DNA of 64,000 nt from NCBI RefSeq assembly GCF_901709675.1, contig NC_051089.1:2049476-2113475 (forward strand), in the 5' to 3' direction. Both the position numbers and the translations under genes were made by a program. This DNA is from Syngnathus acus (Eukaryota > Chordata > Actinopteri > Syngnathiformes > Syngnathidae). Below, piece after piece: positions 1 to 9,142 of the stretch. A model generated the notes under the pieces. It did not search any database. It saw only the letters and a program-made list of their open reading frames with translations, and was not told where the DNA came from. Position 1 is the stretch's first letter. Each line of letters starts with the position of its first letter.

Positions 1-30
1 AGATAATTCAATGTCTTGTCTTCTACTCAC

Positions 31-1285
31 TCCGATATGTTCAACTTCTCTGGGTTGTAGTTGATGTAGGAATGGTGACCTCCATGTTCCTTAACATGGA
101 ATCCTCTGAGAGATGCAATTTCACGGATGATTTGAGAGTGATGATTGGCAACTTAAACAGACAAAAGAACAAAATAGGTTTTTTATTTCCCTTCAATTGT
201 ATACATCACATTAAACTAAGTCACATTCCATAGATTATTTTTAAACAGTGGAGACTAACTAGCAGATATATACATACATGCTCAGAGCAAAGTGAACGGC
301 TTCATCACTTGTGTCCTTTCAGAACAAATGCCAAATTAAATGGACAAACGATGGCAATGAAAAATGATCTCGCAGGCCTTGTCCTTTCATAAAGGCTAAA
401 ATTCCCTCTTTTTGACCTCACTGTTCCAATATTTTTTAGGCAAGTGTAAAGCAACAACATAGAAACACACTCACTCGAATACCACTTCATTTGAATCGAC
501 CAATCAAATAACAAGCCCAAATTTAAAAAGTGTTTCGAAATCAACTAAGCTTGAACAAGAAAAGCAGTTTACGAAAAAGACTGCTGGTTACAAGCAGTTG
601 CACCAAACAATAAATATCTTGGAGTGTTCATCATGTTTACACACAAACATTCACACCCACACTGAGTGAGAACGGATGCTAAAATGCCTGCTAGGGAATT
701 ACAGTGGGTAAAAGTTTCTTGTTTCAAACTGCTTCAACTACCTTCAAATTCAAGTCCGTTCCTCCACTTGATTTGAAGTTTGTCATCAGTCAGCAGACGT
801 CTTAAAGAGTTTTGGCTTTTGGAGAAAATGCTGTACTTCTCGTGACTCTCCTTGAAATTGCCCCCATTCTGCAAATTATTCATTCCAAGATCATGTAGAC
901 CTCAACCAAACAAGCAATCCAATTCTTCCAGTCGATCCATGTCGTTTTCACTACCTGGTTTTGACGGTAGCAGATGGCCGTACTGAACGTAGGCCAGGAG
1001 TCGACGTACATCTTTAGTTGAAACACATTGTTTTGCAGCATATGATGCAATCCACCAAGAACCTAAAGCACAATCGAGCGCAGCAAAATTACAGTGCACT
1101 CATCGAGTTGCCCAATGATCAACTCGAAACTTCAAAATAAACTAGTTCAATAAAAGCAGCATCATAGTAGCAATAAAAAGCAAATACAAAGAAACCCAAT
1201 ACATTACACTAATGGACTGGGGTAGCTCTCGATGAAGGATATTTTTCATCAACGTCAGGTCCTTGAATGCCTTCAAGATGATCAT
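31..1285 (-). CDS. GLYAT-like gene A, exons 1-4 (3' exon outside window)
   Basis: Glycine N-acyltransferase-like. Family members transfer an acyl group from acyl-CoA to glycine or another amino acid, mostly in mitochondria; the substrate of this fish gene is unknown. Exons in transcription order: 1208-1285 (26 codons from ATG), 955-1062 (36 codons), 742-868 and 31-151. All have GT donors and AG acceptors, with phases 0, 0, 1 and 2. Exon 2 gives VDSWPTF, matching the conserved VDSWPxF block of the Gly_acyl_tr_N domain. Exon 3 gives YSIFSK and a Trp-containing end like the family's YxIFSK region. Exon 4 gives NHHSQI to EKLNISE. No stop or frameshift occurs in these 434 coding bases. The C-terminal acyltransferase exon should lie left of base 1. 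Overlapping ORFs in other frames (for example 902-1099) are shadows that read through the splice donor. Confidence 0.82.
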
Positions 1286-1528
1286 TTTGTCGGCCACAAA
1301 TCGACTGTCCGTATCAAACTGTTCAGCTCCGGTGTGCAGGTGCAGTTATACACATTTTCTTATGTAACGACACCTTGGAAAATTCTTTTTAACCCTTAGA
1401 TGCATGCCCTAGCACACCTGTCGCTGTCTTGTCAATCATCCATGTCCTGATCAAGTGTGACCATTGTTTTAAAAAGATGACAGAATAAAAAAAAAACACA
1501 AGTTTTCCCAAAGACAAAATTGTGTTTC

Positions 1529-1823
1529 TTAGACTTAGACAGAACTTTATTGTCATTTTGTCGACACTAGGTGAGTACAAAACGAAATTTCGTTGCATAC
1601 GGCTTTCAACAATGTAGAGGTATTTCGGCTGGTTAAAAAAGTGACATTCTATATAAAAATATGAAATAAGATAATTATAAAGTACAAAGTGCAGCAGTGA
1701 TAAAGTATGTAAACAGTGCAGGAGACAAAAGCAGTATTTACAAGTGTGCAGAGGAATGCTACGTTTGAATGTTCAACAGCCTGACGACAGCAGGGAAAAA
1801 ACTATTGCAGAACCTGGTGGACC
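1529..1823 (-). mobile_element. 5'-truncated LINE 3' tail (Rex1/L2-type)
   Basis: This block interrupts the 3' flank of gene B. The duplicated hexamer TGTTTC sits on both sides (1523-1528 and 1824-1829). The empty site survives in the paralogous positions near 6,288 and 11,421. The plus strand starts with a LINE 3' end in reverse, like the usual teleost Rex1-type tail. The far end matches the kind of C-terminal coding and 3' UTR sequence seen in the longer LINE at 9143. It is far too short to encode anything. Confidence 0.7.
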
Positions 1824-1991
1824 TGTTTCAGTTGAATTAAAAGCCCAAATGGTCGTCAACCTTTGGAACGGGCACAGAATCCTCTTTGGCCTTGTAAAGG
1901 ACAAACAGTGGATGGAAATTGAAAGAATGCAATCTGAAAAGGACAACACATTGAAACATGTAAAAGACTACACAGGCATTCACAATGAGCG

Positions 1992-1997
1992 TTTATT
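1992..1997 (-). promoter_or_regulatory. Polyadenylation signal of gene B
   Basis: AATAAA on the minus strand, about 65 bases past the stop codon of B. The same hexamer lies at the same place behind C, D and E, which supports its use. A second T-rich match follows a few bases on. Confidence 0.55.
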
Positions 1998-2060
1998 TAT
2001 TTTTATTCCAAGGTCTGTGGTTTCCAAACAGAGACAGATTTTTGGGTGATAATTTACTTC

Positions 2061-2847
2061 TCAGATGTACATGAAGGTTGTCTCCTCACCACGGGTGAAG
2101 CCAGCCTTATTCGCGAGTCCAATAGAGGCCACGTTGTCTTTATGGATATGGCAGTAGACAGGCAAACCTTCTGATATTCTTTGCCGGATCAGAGTATGCA
2201 TCATATCTTGAAAGTGACCTTTCCGTCTGTACTTTGGTTGAGAGTAAGCCATTCTCATCTCATTTAACTCATCTGTCAGTAGCCAAGACACGGGATGTCC
2301 CTTCTCATCCACCACACAGCAGTTTGGCAGATGTTGGATGTATGCTTTCACTCGATTGATCTCCTCGCTTCCTCCATAAGGCAACTGTTGGGCCACAAGC
2401 TCCGCATGGGACACCTTCAAAGTAGACATTGCAAGCATGGATGTCTTTCTGTAAATGAGAGAATAAGTGCATATGAACAAAGATGACAAAGATAATTTAA
2501 TGACTTGTCTTCTTCTTACTCTGGCATGTTCAACTTCTCTGGGCTGTAGTTGATGTAGGAATGATAAACTCCGACGTCCTCAACATGGAATCCATTGAGA
2601 GAAGCAATTTCGCAGACGATTTGAGAGTGATGATTTGAAACTTAAAAGACAAAAGAACAACATTAGTAACAAAATCGTCCTTAAACACAATCAGTATTTT
2701 TAACATAGACAACCACAATAAAAATAGTTAGCAATAGAAAATAAATTAAAAAAACAAACAATACTTTACACGCATGGACTGTGGTAGCTCTTCATAAAGG
2801 ATCTTTTTCATCAAAGTCTGATCCTTAAATGTCTTCAAGATGATCAC
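2061..2847 (-). pseudogene. GLYAT-like gene B, exons 2-3 deleted, no ATG
   Basis: Exon 1 is at 2770-2847, exon 4 at 2520-2640 and exon 5 at 2061-2448. Exons 2 and 3, present in D at 7269-7588, are missing: the sequence jumps at about 2,665 from intron 3 to intron 1. Joining exon 1 to exon 4 would lose 235 coding bases and break the frame. The start codon is GTG instead of ATG, with a stop upstream in frame; the next in-frame ATG is codon 13. Exons 4 and 5 are otherwise open. Exon 5 keeps NEMRMA with the glutamate (codon 2259-2261) that aligns with the catalytic base of mammalian GLYAT, and YRRKGH of the CoA-binding loop. An 8-bp deletion near 2,068 relative to gene E brings an earlier stop. 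Exon 5 is almost identical to that of D, so the duplication is recent. Confidence 0.85.
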
Positions 2848-2940
2848 TTTGTATGCTCCGTATTAAGTGTCAAGCATGCAGAAGCTCTTCAACATTCATA
2901 ATGTGACCACGCCTTGGAATACTATTGGCACTCCCAGAAC

Positions 2941-2987
2941 AATTATTTATTATTTATTTATTATTATTTATTTATTTATTATTTAGT
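2941..2987. repeat. TTA/TTTA microsatellite in unit 1 spacer
   Basis: Run of mixed TTA and TTTA repeats. The matching place in unit 2 (about 7,932) has only one or two repeats, so this is a unit-specific expansion. Confidence 0.8.
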
Positions 2988-3228
2988 CAAATCATATTTA
3001 TTCATATTGGTGTGTAATGTCCTTAATTAAACATTAATTCAACTATAACCCTGAATTTCAGATAAATATAATAAAATGAATTTTCTGAAAAAAATGTCTT
3101 AAGCAAATTTTTAAGGATGGTGACAAACAAATACTAACAAGCGCAGTCAGTTAAGTACTGGCCTTTCTCCTGAGATCAGTTTTCCCAATGACAAAACTGA
3201 GTTTTATGTGAAACAAGAAAGGTCTAAT

Positions 3229-3455
3229 AGCCATAGTATTCGTTTGTTCAGACAAGTTGTAGGGTCTTACCTTGGTAGCTGACAGTTTCGGCAGTAACTT
3301 CCGCCTTCATCAGAACACCATGTGACACTCTGATGAAGGCGGAAGTTACTGCCGAAACTGTCAGCTACCAAGGTAAGACCCTACAACTTGTCTGAACAAA
3401 CGAATACTATGGCTATCACAAATGAAGACATAACAAACACAATCCAACTAAGAAT
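3229..3455. mobile_element. 227-bp foldback element, unit 1 copy
   Basis: The core is an 88-bp perfect inverted repeat, arms 3227-3314 and 3329-3416 with a 14-base loop (the first two bases of the left arm overlap the duplication). A 39-base single-copy tail follows. The 8-bp sequence GGTCTAAT flanks the element at 3221-3228 and 3456-3463. Unit 3 keeps an empty site near 15,170 with one copy of a near-identical octamer (GGTATAAT). Each arm holds CTGATGA and GAAAC spaced as in a hammerhead core. The class is uncertain: a Penelope-like terminal repeat pair or a foldback MITE. It encodes no protein. Confidence 0.85.
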
Positions 3456-3471
3456 GGTCTAATATGCTTAG

Positions 3472-3591
3472 TCAAGTCAAGTCAAGTTTATTTGTATAGC
3501 CCTAAATCACAAGCAGTCTCAAAGGGCTTCACATAGACAAAAATTGACAATTATTCTCAAAGCATCCCCTGATCTTAAGCTCCCAAATTAG
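3472..3591. mobile_element. 120-bp dispersed repeat tail with TTAG duplication
   Basis: Inserted after TTAG (3468-3471) and ending with a second TTAG (3588-3591). Unit 2 has the empty site at 8432-8435. It starts with a short TCAAG tandem and carries the TTTATTTGTATAGC motif common in teleost repeats. Its last part, CATCCCCTGATCTTAA, also occurs inside the LINE-associated region at about 9,268, so the two share a source. Confidence 0.7.
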
Positions 3592-4210
3592 GAAAAGGAC
3601 TTTTTTTTATCGTGTTTTCATTGAAACATTTTTGCCTTATCTTGCTCGATAACTTTATCTTCCATTCTTGTGAACAAGTAACATCTGTTAGTTAATTTGA
3701 TTTTTGACCTTGCTAGGGCCCCCCCCTTTTTTTTTTGGCACTCAGATGTTTGCGTAACATTGTGTCAATAGTTTGCTTTAGCTAATTGCAAATATCCATT
3801 TTTTTAACAGTTGAAATAATTACAAACAGTTATACAAACCACAGAATACATTTACTAGAAGACCTTTTTTATAATTCGCTTAAAGATTTAATTATATGAA
3901 ATATAATAAGAATAATTTTAATTAAAAGCTAATCCTTGTGTGTTCTATTTGGAAATCATATGCACTTTGCATAAAATTCAAGGTTAATCATGACAGAATA
4001 AAAAAAACAGAGCAGTTTTCCCAATGACAAAATTGTGTTCTAGATGAATTAAAAGCCCAAATGGTCGTCAACCCTTGGAACGGGCACTGAATCCTCTTTG
4101 GCTTTGTAAAGGACAAACAGTGTATGGGAAATGAAAGAATGCAATCTGATTTCTGAAAAGGACAACACATTTAGACATGTAAGAGACTGCACAGGCATTT
4201 GCAATGATCA

Positions 4211-4216
4211 TTTATT
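4211..4216 (-). promoter_or_regulatory. Polyadenylation signal of gene C
   Basis: AATAAA on the minus strand about 65 bases past the stop codon of C, at the position conserved in the paralogues. Confidence 0.55.
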
Positions 4217-4280
4217 TCTCTTTTATTCCAAAGTCTGTGGTTTCCAAACAGAGACAGAGTTTTAGGGAGTAATTTACTAC

Positions 4281-6077
4281 TCAGATGTGCTCATCAGATA
4301 TGATCATGAAGGTTGTCTCGTCACCACGGGTGAAGCCAACCTTATTCAGGAGTCCAATAGGGGCCGCGTTGTTTTTATGGAGATGGCTGAAGACGGGCAA
4401 ACGTTCCGATATTCTTTGCCGGATCAGAGTAAGCATCATATGCTGTAAATGACCGTTCCTTCTGTACTTTGGTTGCGTGTAAGCCATTCTGAGGCAATTG
4501 AACTCATCAGTCAGCAGCCAAGACACGGGATGTCCCTTCTCATCCACCACACAGCAGTTTGGTAGATGTTTGATATAGGCTTCTACTAGATTGAAGTTCT
4601 CTTTCCTTCCTCCAAAAGGCAACTGTTGGACCACAAGCTCCACATGGGACTCATTCAAAGTAGATGTTGCTAGCGTGGATGTCTTTCTGTAAATGAGGGG
4701 ATGAGTGCATATGAAGAAGGATAACAAAGATAATTCAATGACTTGTCTTCTACTTACTCTGACATGTTCAACTTATCTGGGCTGTAGTTGATGTAGGAAT
4801 GGTAACCCCCATTTTCCTCAACATGGAATCCTCTGAGAGATGCAATTTCACCGATGATTTGAGAGTGATGATTTGCAACTTAAAAAGACAAAAGAGCAAA
4901 ATCATTTTTTGGCTTCCCCTGAATTGTATACATCACATCAAACTACCGTAATTTTCGGACTATAAGTCGCACCGGAGTATAAGTCGCACCAGCCATAAAA
5001 TGCCCAAAAAAGTGAAAAAACCCCATATATATGTATGTAAGTCGCTCCTGAGTATAAGTCGCCCCCCCACCCAAACTATGAAAAAAAACCGCGACTTATA
5101 GTCCGAAAATTACGGTAAATCACATTCCATAGATTATTTTTAAACAGTGGAGACTAACTAGCAGATATACATGCTCAGAGCAAAGTCAACAGCTTTGTCC
5201 TTACATAAAGGCTAACAGTGATCTATTTTCCCTCTTTTGACGTCACTGTTCCAATAATTTTGGAGGCAAGTGTAAATCAACAGAATATAAACACACTCAC
5301 TTGAATACCACTTCATTTTAGTGGAGCAGTCAAATACCAAGCTCAAATTTAGAGTGTTTCGAAACCAACCAAGCTTGAACAAAGAAAGCAGTTCATGAAA
5401 AAGACGCACCAAACAATAAATAACTTGCAGTATTCATGATTTTCACACCCAGATTGAGTGGGAACGGATGCTAAGCTGCCTGCTCGGGAATTACAGTGGG
5501 TAAAAGGTTTTTGTTTCAAACTGCTTCAACTACCTTCAAATTCAAGTCCGTTCCTCCACTTGATTTGAAGTTTGTCATCAGTCAGCAGACGCCTTAAAGT
5601 GTTTTGGTTTTTGGAGAAGATGCTGTACTTCTCGTGACTCTCCTTGAAATTGCCCCCATTCTGCAAATTATTCATTCCAAGATCATGTAGACCTCAACCA
5701 AACAAGCAATCCAATTCCTCCAATCGATCCATGTCGTTTTCCCTACCTGGTTTTGACGGTAGCAGATGGCCGTGCTGAACGTAGGCCAGGAGTCGACGCA
5801 CATCTTTAGTTGAAACACATTGTTTTGCAGCATATGATGCAATCCACCAAGAACCTAAAGCACAATCGAGCACAGCAAAATTACAGCGCACTCATTGAGT
5901 TGCCAAATGATCAACTGGAAACTTTAAAATAAACTAGTGCAATACAAGTAGCACAATTGTAGCAATAAAAAGCAAATACAAAGAAACCCAATACATTACA
6001 TTGATGGACTGTGGTAGCTCCCGATGAAGGATATTTTTCATCAACGTCAGGTCCTTGAATGCCTTCAAGATGATCAT
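4281..6077 (-). CDS. GLYAT-like gene C, intact, 279 aa
   Basis: Predicted acyl-CoA:amino acid N-acyltransferase. Exons in order: 6000-6077, 5747-5854, 5534-5660, 4758-4878, 4281-4686. Coding length is 840 bases including TGA, giving 279 residues; mammalian GLYAT has about 295. Every junction has GT/AG and matching phase. Residues 1-145 form the N domain (VDSWPTF in exon 2, YSIFSK in exon 3). Residues 146-279 form the GNAT-like C domain, with NESHVELVVQ, HPVSWLLTDE and YRRNGH, the last fitting the CoA-binding RxxGx loop. The position of the mammalian catalytic glutamate (GEMRMA) here reads NCLRMA, so Cys209 replaces Glu (codon 4494-4496). The enzyme may therefore be inactive on the usual substrate or work differently. 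A TA MITE lies in intron 3. The function is inferred from family resemblance only. Confidence 0.87.
4946..5115. mobile_element. TA-flanked MITE (mariner-type) in intron 3 of gene C
   Basis: Terminal inverted repeats of about 25 bp start CCGTAATTTTCGGACTATAA at the left and mirror this at the right. TA is duplicated at 4944-4945 and 5116-5117. Gene A has the empty site in the same intron near 217. The element is 170 bp, non-coding and of a very common teleost family. Since it lies in an intron away from splice sites it need not harm gene C. Confidence 0.92.
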
Positions 6078-6437
6078 TTTGTCGGCCACAAATCGACTGT
6101 CCGTATCAAACTGTTGGGCAGGTGCAGTTATACACGTTTCCTAATATGACCACACCTTAGAAATTTCTTTTTAACCCTTAGATGCATGACCTAGCACACC
6201 TGCTGCTGTCTTGTCAACCATCCCTGTCCTAAGTATGTATGACAGAATAAAAAATCACATCAGTTTTCCCAATGACCAAATTGTGTTTCAGTTGAACTAA
6301 AAGCCCAAATGGTCTTTGGAACGGGCACAGAATCGTCTTTGGCCTTGTAAAGGACAAACAGTGGATGGAAAATGAAAGAATGCAATCTTATTACTGAAAA
6401 GGACTGTAAAAGACTACACAGGCATTCGCAATGAGCG

Positions 6438-6443
6438 TTTATT
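6438..6443 (-). promoter_or_regulatory. Polyadenylation signal of gene D
   Basis: AATAAA on the minus strand about 57 bases past the stop of D, at the conserved place. Confidence 0.5.
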
Positions 6444-6499
6444 TATTTTTATTTCAAGGTCTGTGGTTTCCAAACAGAGACAGATTTTTGGGTGATAAT

Positions 6500-7837
6500 T
6501 TACTTCTCAGATTTACTCATGAACATGAAGGTTGTCTCCTCACCACGGGTGAAGCCAGCCTTGATCACGAATCCAATAGCGGCCGCGTTGTCTTTATGGA
6601 TATGGCAGTAGACAGGCAAACCTTCTGATATTCTTTGCCGGATCAGAGTATGCATCATATCTTGAAAGTGACCTTTCCGTCTGTACTTTGGTTGAGAGTA
6701 AGCCATTCTCATCTCATTTAACTCATCTGTCAGTAGCCAAGACACGGGATGTCCCTTCTCATCCACCACACAGCAGTTTGGCAGATGTTGGATGTATGCT
6801 TTCACTCGATTGATCTCCTCGCTTCCTCCATAAGGCAACTGTTGGGCCACAAGCTCCGCATGGGACACCTTCAAAGTAGACATTGCAAGCATGGATGTCT
6901 TTCTGTAAATGAGAGAATAAGTGCATATGAACAAAGATGACAAAGATAATTCAATGACTTGTCTTCTTACTCTGGCATGTTCAACTTCTCTGGGCTGTAG
7001 TTGATGTAGGAATGATAAACTCCAACGTCCTCAACATGGAATCCATCGAGAGAAGCAATTTCGCGGACGATTTGAGAGTGATGATTTGAACTTAAAAGAC
7101 AAAAGAACAAAATTAGTAACGAGTTAATGTAAAACTGAACAGCTCACAATGATCACAATTAAATGTTTTGGATGAAGTTTGACTTTATCTTGCCAATCGC
7201 TGGCATACGAAGATGAACGAAAACAATCCATTGAGGATTACTTTTGGTCAAATGTGTCTGTTTCACACCTCTAAATTTAATTCCATTCCTCCACCTGATA
7301 AGTTTGTCATCACTCAGCAGACTTCTTAAAGTGTCTTGGTTTCTGGAGAAGACTCTGTACATGGAGGGAAGCTCCACAAAACTGCTCCTAATCTGCATAT
7401 TCTTCATAGGAGGATCATGTCAATATGTCAACCAGAAAAGCAAATCAATTCCTCCAACTGGACCGTATCCCGTTCTCTACCTGGTTTTGATGGTAGCAGA
7501 TGGCCGTGCTGAACGTAGGCCAGGAGTCGACGCACATCTTTAGTTGAAACACGTTGTTTCGCAGGATATGATGCAATCCACCAAGAACCTGAAGCACAAC
7601 CAAGCACAGCAAAATTACAGCGCACTCATCGAGTTGCCCAACAATCCATGTATCAAGCGGAATCCTCGTCCTTAAACACAATCAGTATTTTTAACATAGA
7701 CAACCACAATAAAAATAGTTAGCAATAGAAAATAAATAAAAAGAACCCCAATACTTTACACGCATGGACTGTGGTAGCTCTTCATAAAGGATCTTTTTCA
7801 TCAAAGTCTGATCCTTAAATGTCTTCAAGATGATCAC
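6500..7837 (-). pseudogene. GLYAT-like gene D, frameshift in exon 4 and no ATG
   Basis: Exons: 7760-7837, 7481-7588, 7269-7392, 6971-7090, 6500-6902. Exon 4 is 120 bases instead of the 121 seen in A, B, C and E: one T is missing just after the acceptor. Exon 3 is 124 bases and keeps phase 1, so nothing compensates; reading on meets a stop near the end of exon 4. The start codon is GTG as in B, so this lesion predates the split of B and D. Exon 5 is open, encodes NEMRMA with the catalytic-type glutamate (codon 6713-6715) and YRRKGH, and ends MSKSEK. Splice sites all look usable. An mRNA could still be made, and the single missing base should be confirmed before the gene is called dead. Confidence 0.78.
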
Positions 7838-8192
7838 TTTGTATGCTCCGTATTAAGTGTCAAGCATGCAGGAGCTCTTCAACATTCATAATGTGACCAC
7901 GCCTTGGAATACTATTGGCACTCCCAGAACAATTATTTATTTTGGATTAGTCAAATTATATTTATTCATATTGGTGTGTAATGTCCTTAATTAAACATTA
8001 ATTCAACTATAACCCTGAATTTCAGATAAATATAATAAAATTAATTTTCTGAAAAAAATGTCTTCAGCAAATTTTTAAGGATGGTGACAAACTAATACTA
8101 ACAAGCGCAGTCAGTTAAGTACTGGCCTTTCTCCTGAGATCAGTTTTCCCAATGACAAAACTGAGTTTTATGTGAAACAAGAAAGGTCTAAT

Positions 8193-8419
8193 AGCCATAG
8201 TATTCGTTTGTTCAGACAAGTTGTAGGGTCTTACTTTGGTAGCTGACAGTTTCGGCAGTAACTTCCGCCTTCATCAGAACACCATGTGACACTCTGATGA
8301 AGGCGGAAGTTACTGCCGAAACTGTCAGCTACCAAGGTAAGACCCTACAACTTGTCTGAACAAACGAATACTATGGCTATCACAAATGAAGACATAACAA
8401 ACACAATCCAACTAAGAAT
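8193..8419. mobile_element. 227-bp foldback element, unit 2 copy
   Basis: Same element as at 3229, with the same GGTCTAAT flanks (8185-8192 and 8420-8427). The left arm differs from a perfect complement by one base in the stretch around 8,234 (TTACTTTGG against CCAAGGTAA). It was therefore present before units 1 and 2 were duplicated and has since mutated once. Confidence 0.85.
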
Positions 8420-8826
8420 GGTCTAATATGCTTAGGAAAAGAACTTTTTTTTATCGTGTTTTCATTGAAACATTTTTGCCTTATCTTGCTCGATAACTTT
8501 ATCTTCCATTCTTGTGAACAAGTAACATCTGTTAGTTAATTTGATTTTTGACCTTACTAGGGCCCCCCCCCTTTTTTTTTGCACTCAGATGTTTGCATAA
8601 CATTGTGTCAATGGTTTGCTTTAGCTAATTGCAAATATCCATTTTTTTAACAGTTGAAATAATTACAAACAGTTATACAAACCACAGAACACATTTACTA
8701 GAAGACCTTTTTATAATTAGCTTAAAGATTTAATTATATGAAATATAATAAGAATAATTTTAATTAAAAGCTAATCCTTGTGTGTGTTCTATTTGGAAAT
8801 CATATGCACTTTGCATAAAATTCAAG

Positions 8827-9040
8827 GTTAATCATGACAGAATAAAAAAAACAGAGCAGTTTTCCCAATGACAAGATTGTGTTCTAGTTGAATTAAAAGC
8901 CCAAATGGTCGTCAACCCTTGGAACGGGCACTGAATCCTCTTTGGCTTTGTAAAGGACAAACAGTGTATGGGAAATGAAAGAATGCAATCTGATTTCTGA
9001 AAAGGACAACACATTTAGACATGTAAGAGACTGCACAGGC
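8827..9040 (-). other. 3' flank of a deleted A/C-type gene
   Basis: This stretch matches the 3' flank of gene C (about 3,985-4,197) closely, then stops at GCACAGGCA and runs straight into exon 1. All of exons 2-5 and the introns that should follow are missing. The poly(A)-signal region itself is also gone. Confidence 0.8.
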
Positions 9041-9069
9041 AGGTCCTTGAATGCCTTCAAGATGATCAT
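9041..9069 (-). pseudogene. 29-bp exon 1 remnant of a third A/C-type GLYAT-like gene
   Basis: The minus strand reads ATG then IILKAFKDL, the first ten codons of the A/C-type exon 1. The 5' flank beyond 9,069 continues as in A and C. At 9,041 the exon is cut and joined to 3'-flank sequence. By comparison with gene C the deletion removed roughly 1.85 kb, from exon 1 to past the poly(A) signal. Only two to three bases are shared at the junction, which suits end joining better than crossing-over between long repeats. Confidence 0.85.
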
Positions 9070-9142
9070 TTTAGTCAAATGCAAATCGACTGTTTGTCTC
9101 AAACTGTTCAGCTCCGGTGTGCAGGTGCAGTTATACACATTT

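Noticed and set aside
902-1099. Minus-strand 65-codon ORF, similar ones at 5694 and 7428
   Set aside because: It covers exon 2 in the wrong frame and runs over both splice sites; the frame giving VDSWPTF fits the family and the neighbouring phases.
2295-2486. Plus-strand 63-codon ORF repeated at 6749-6940
   Set aside because: It is the antisense of GLYAT-like exon 5 and repeats only because the exon does.
3330-3358. Calling the CTGATGA/GAAAC motif a functional hammerhead ribozyme feature
   Set aside because: Stems I and III do not form convincingly, and the right arm pairs better with the left arm. Kept only as a finding to test.
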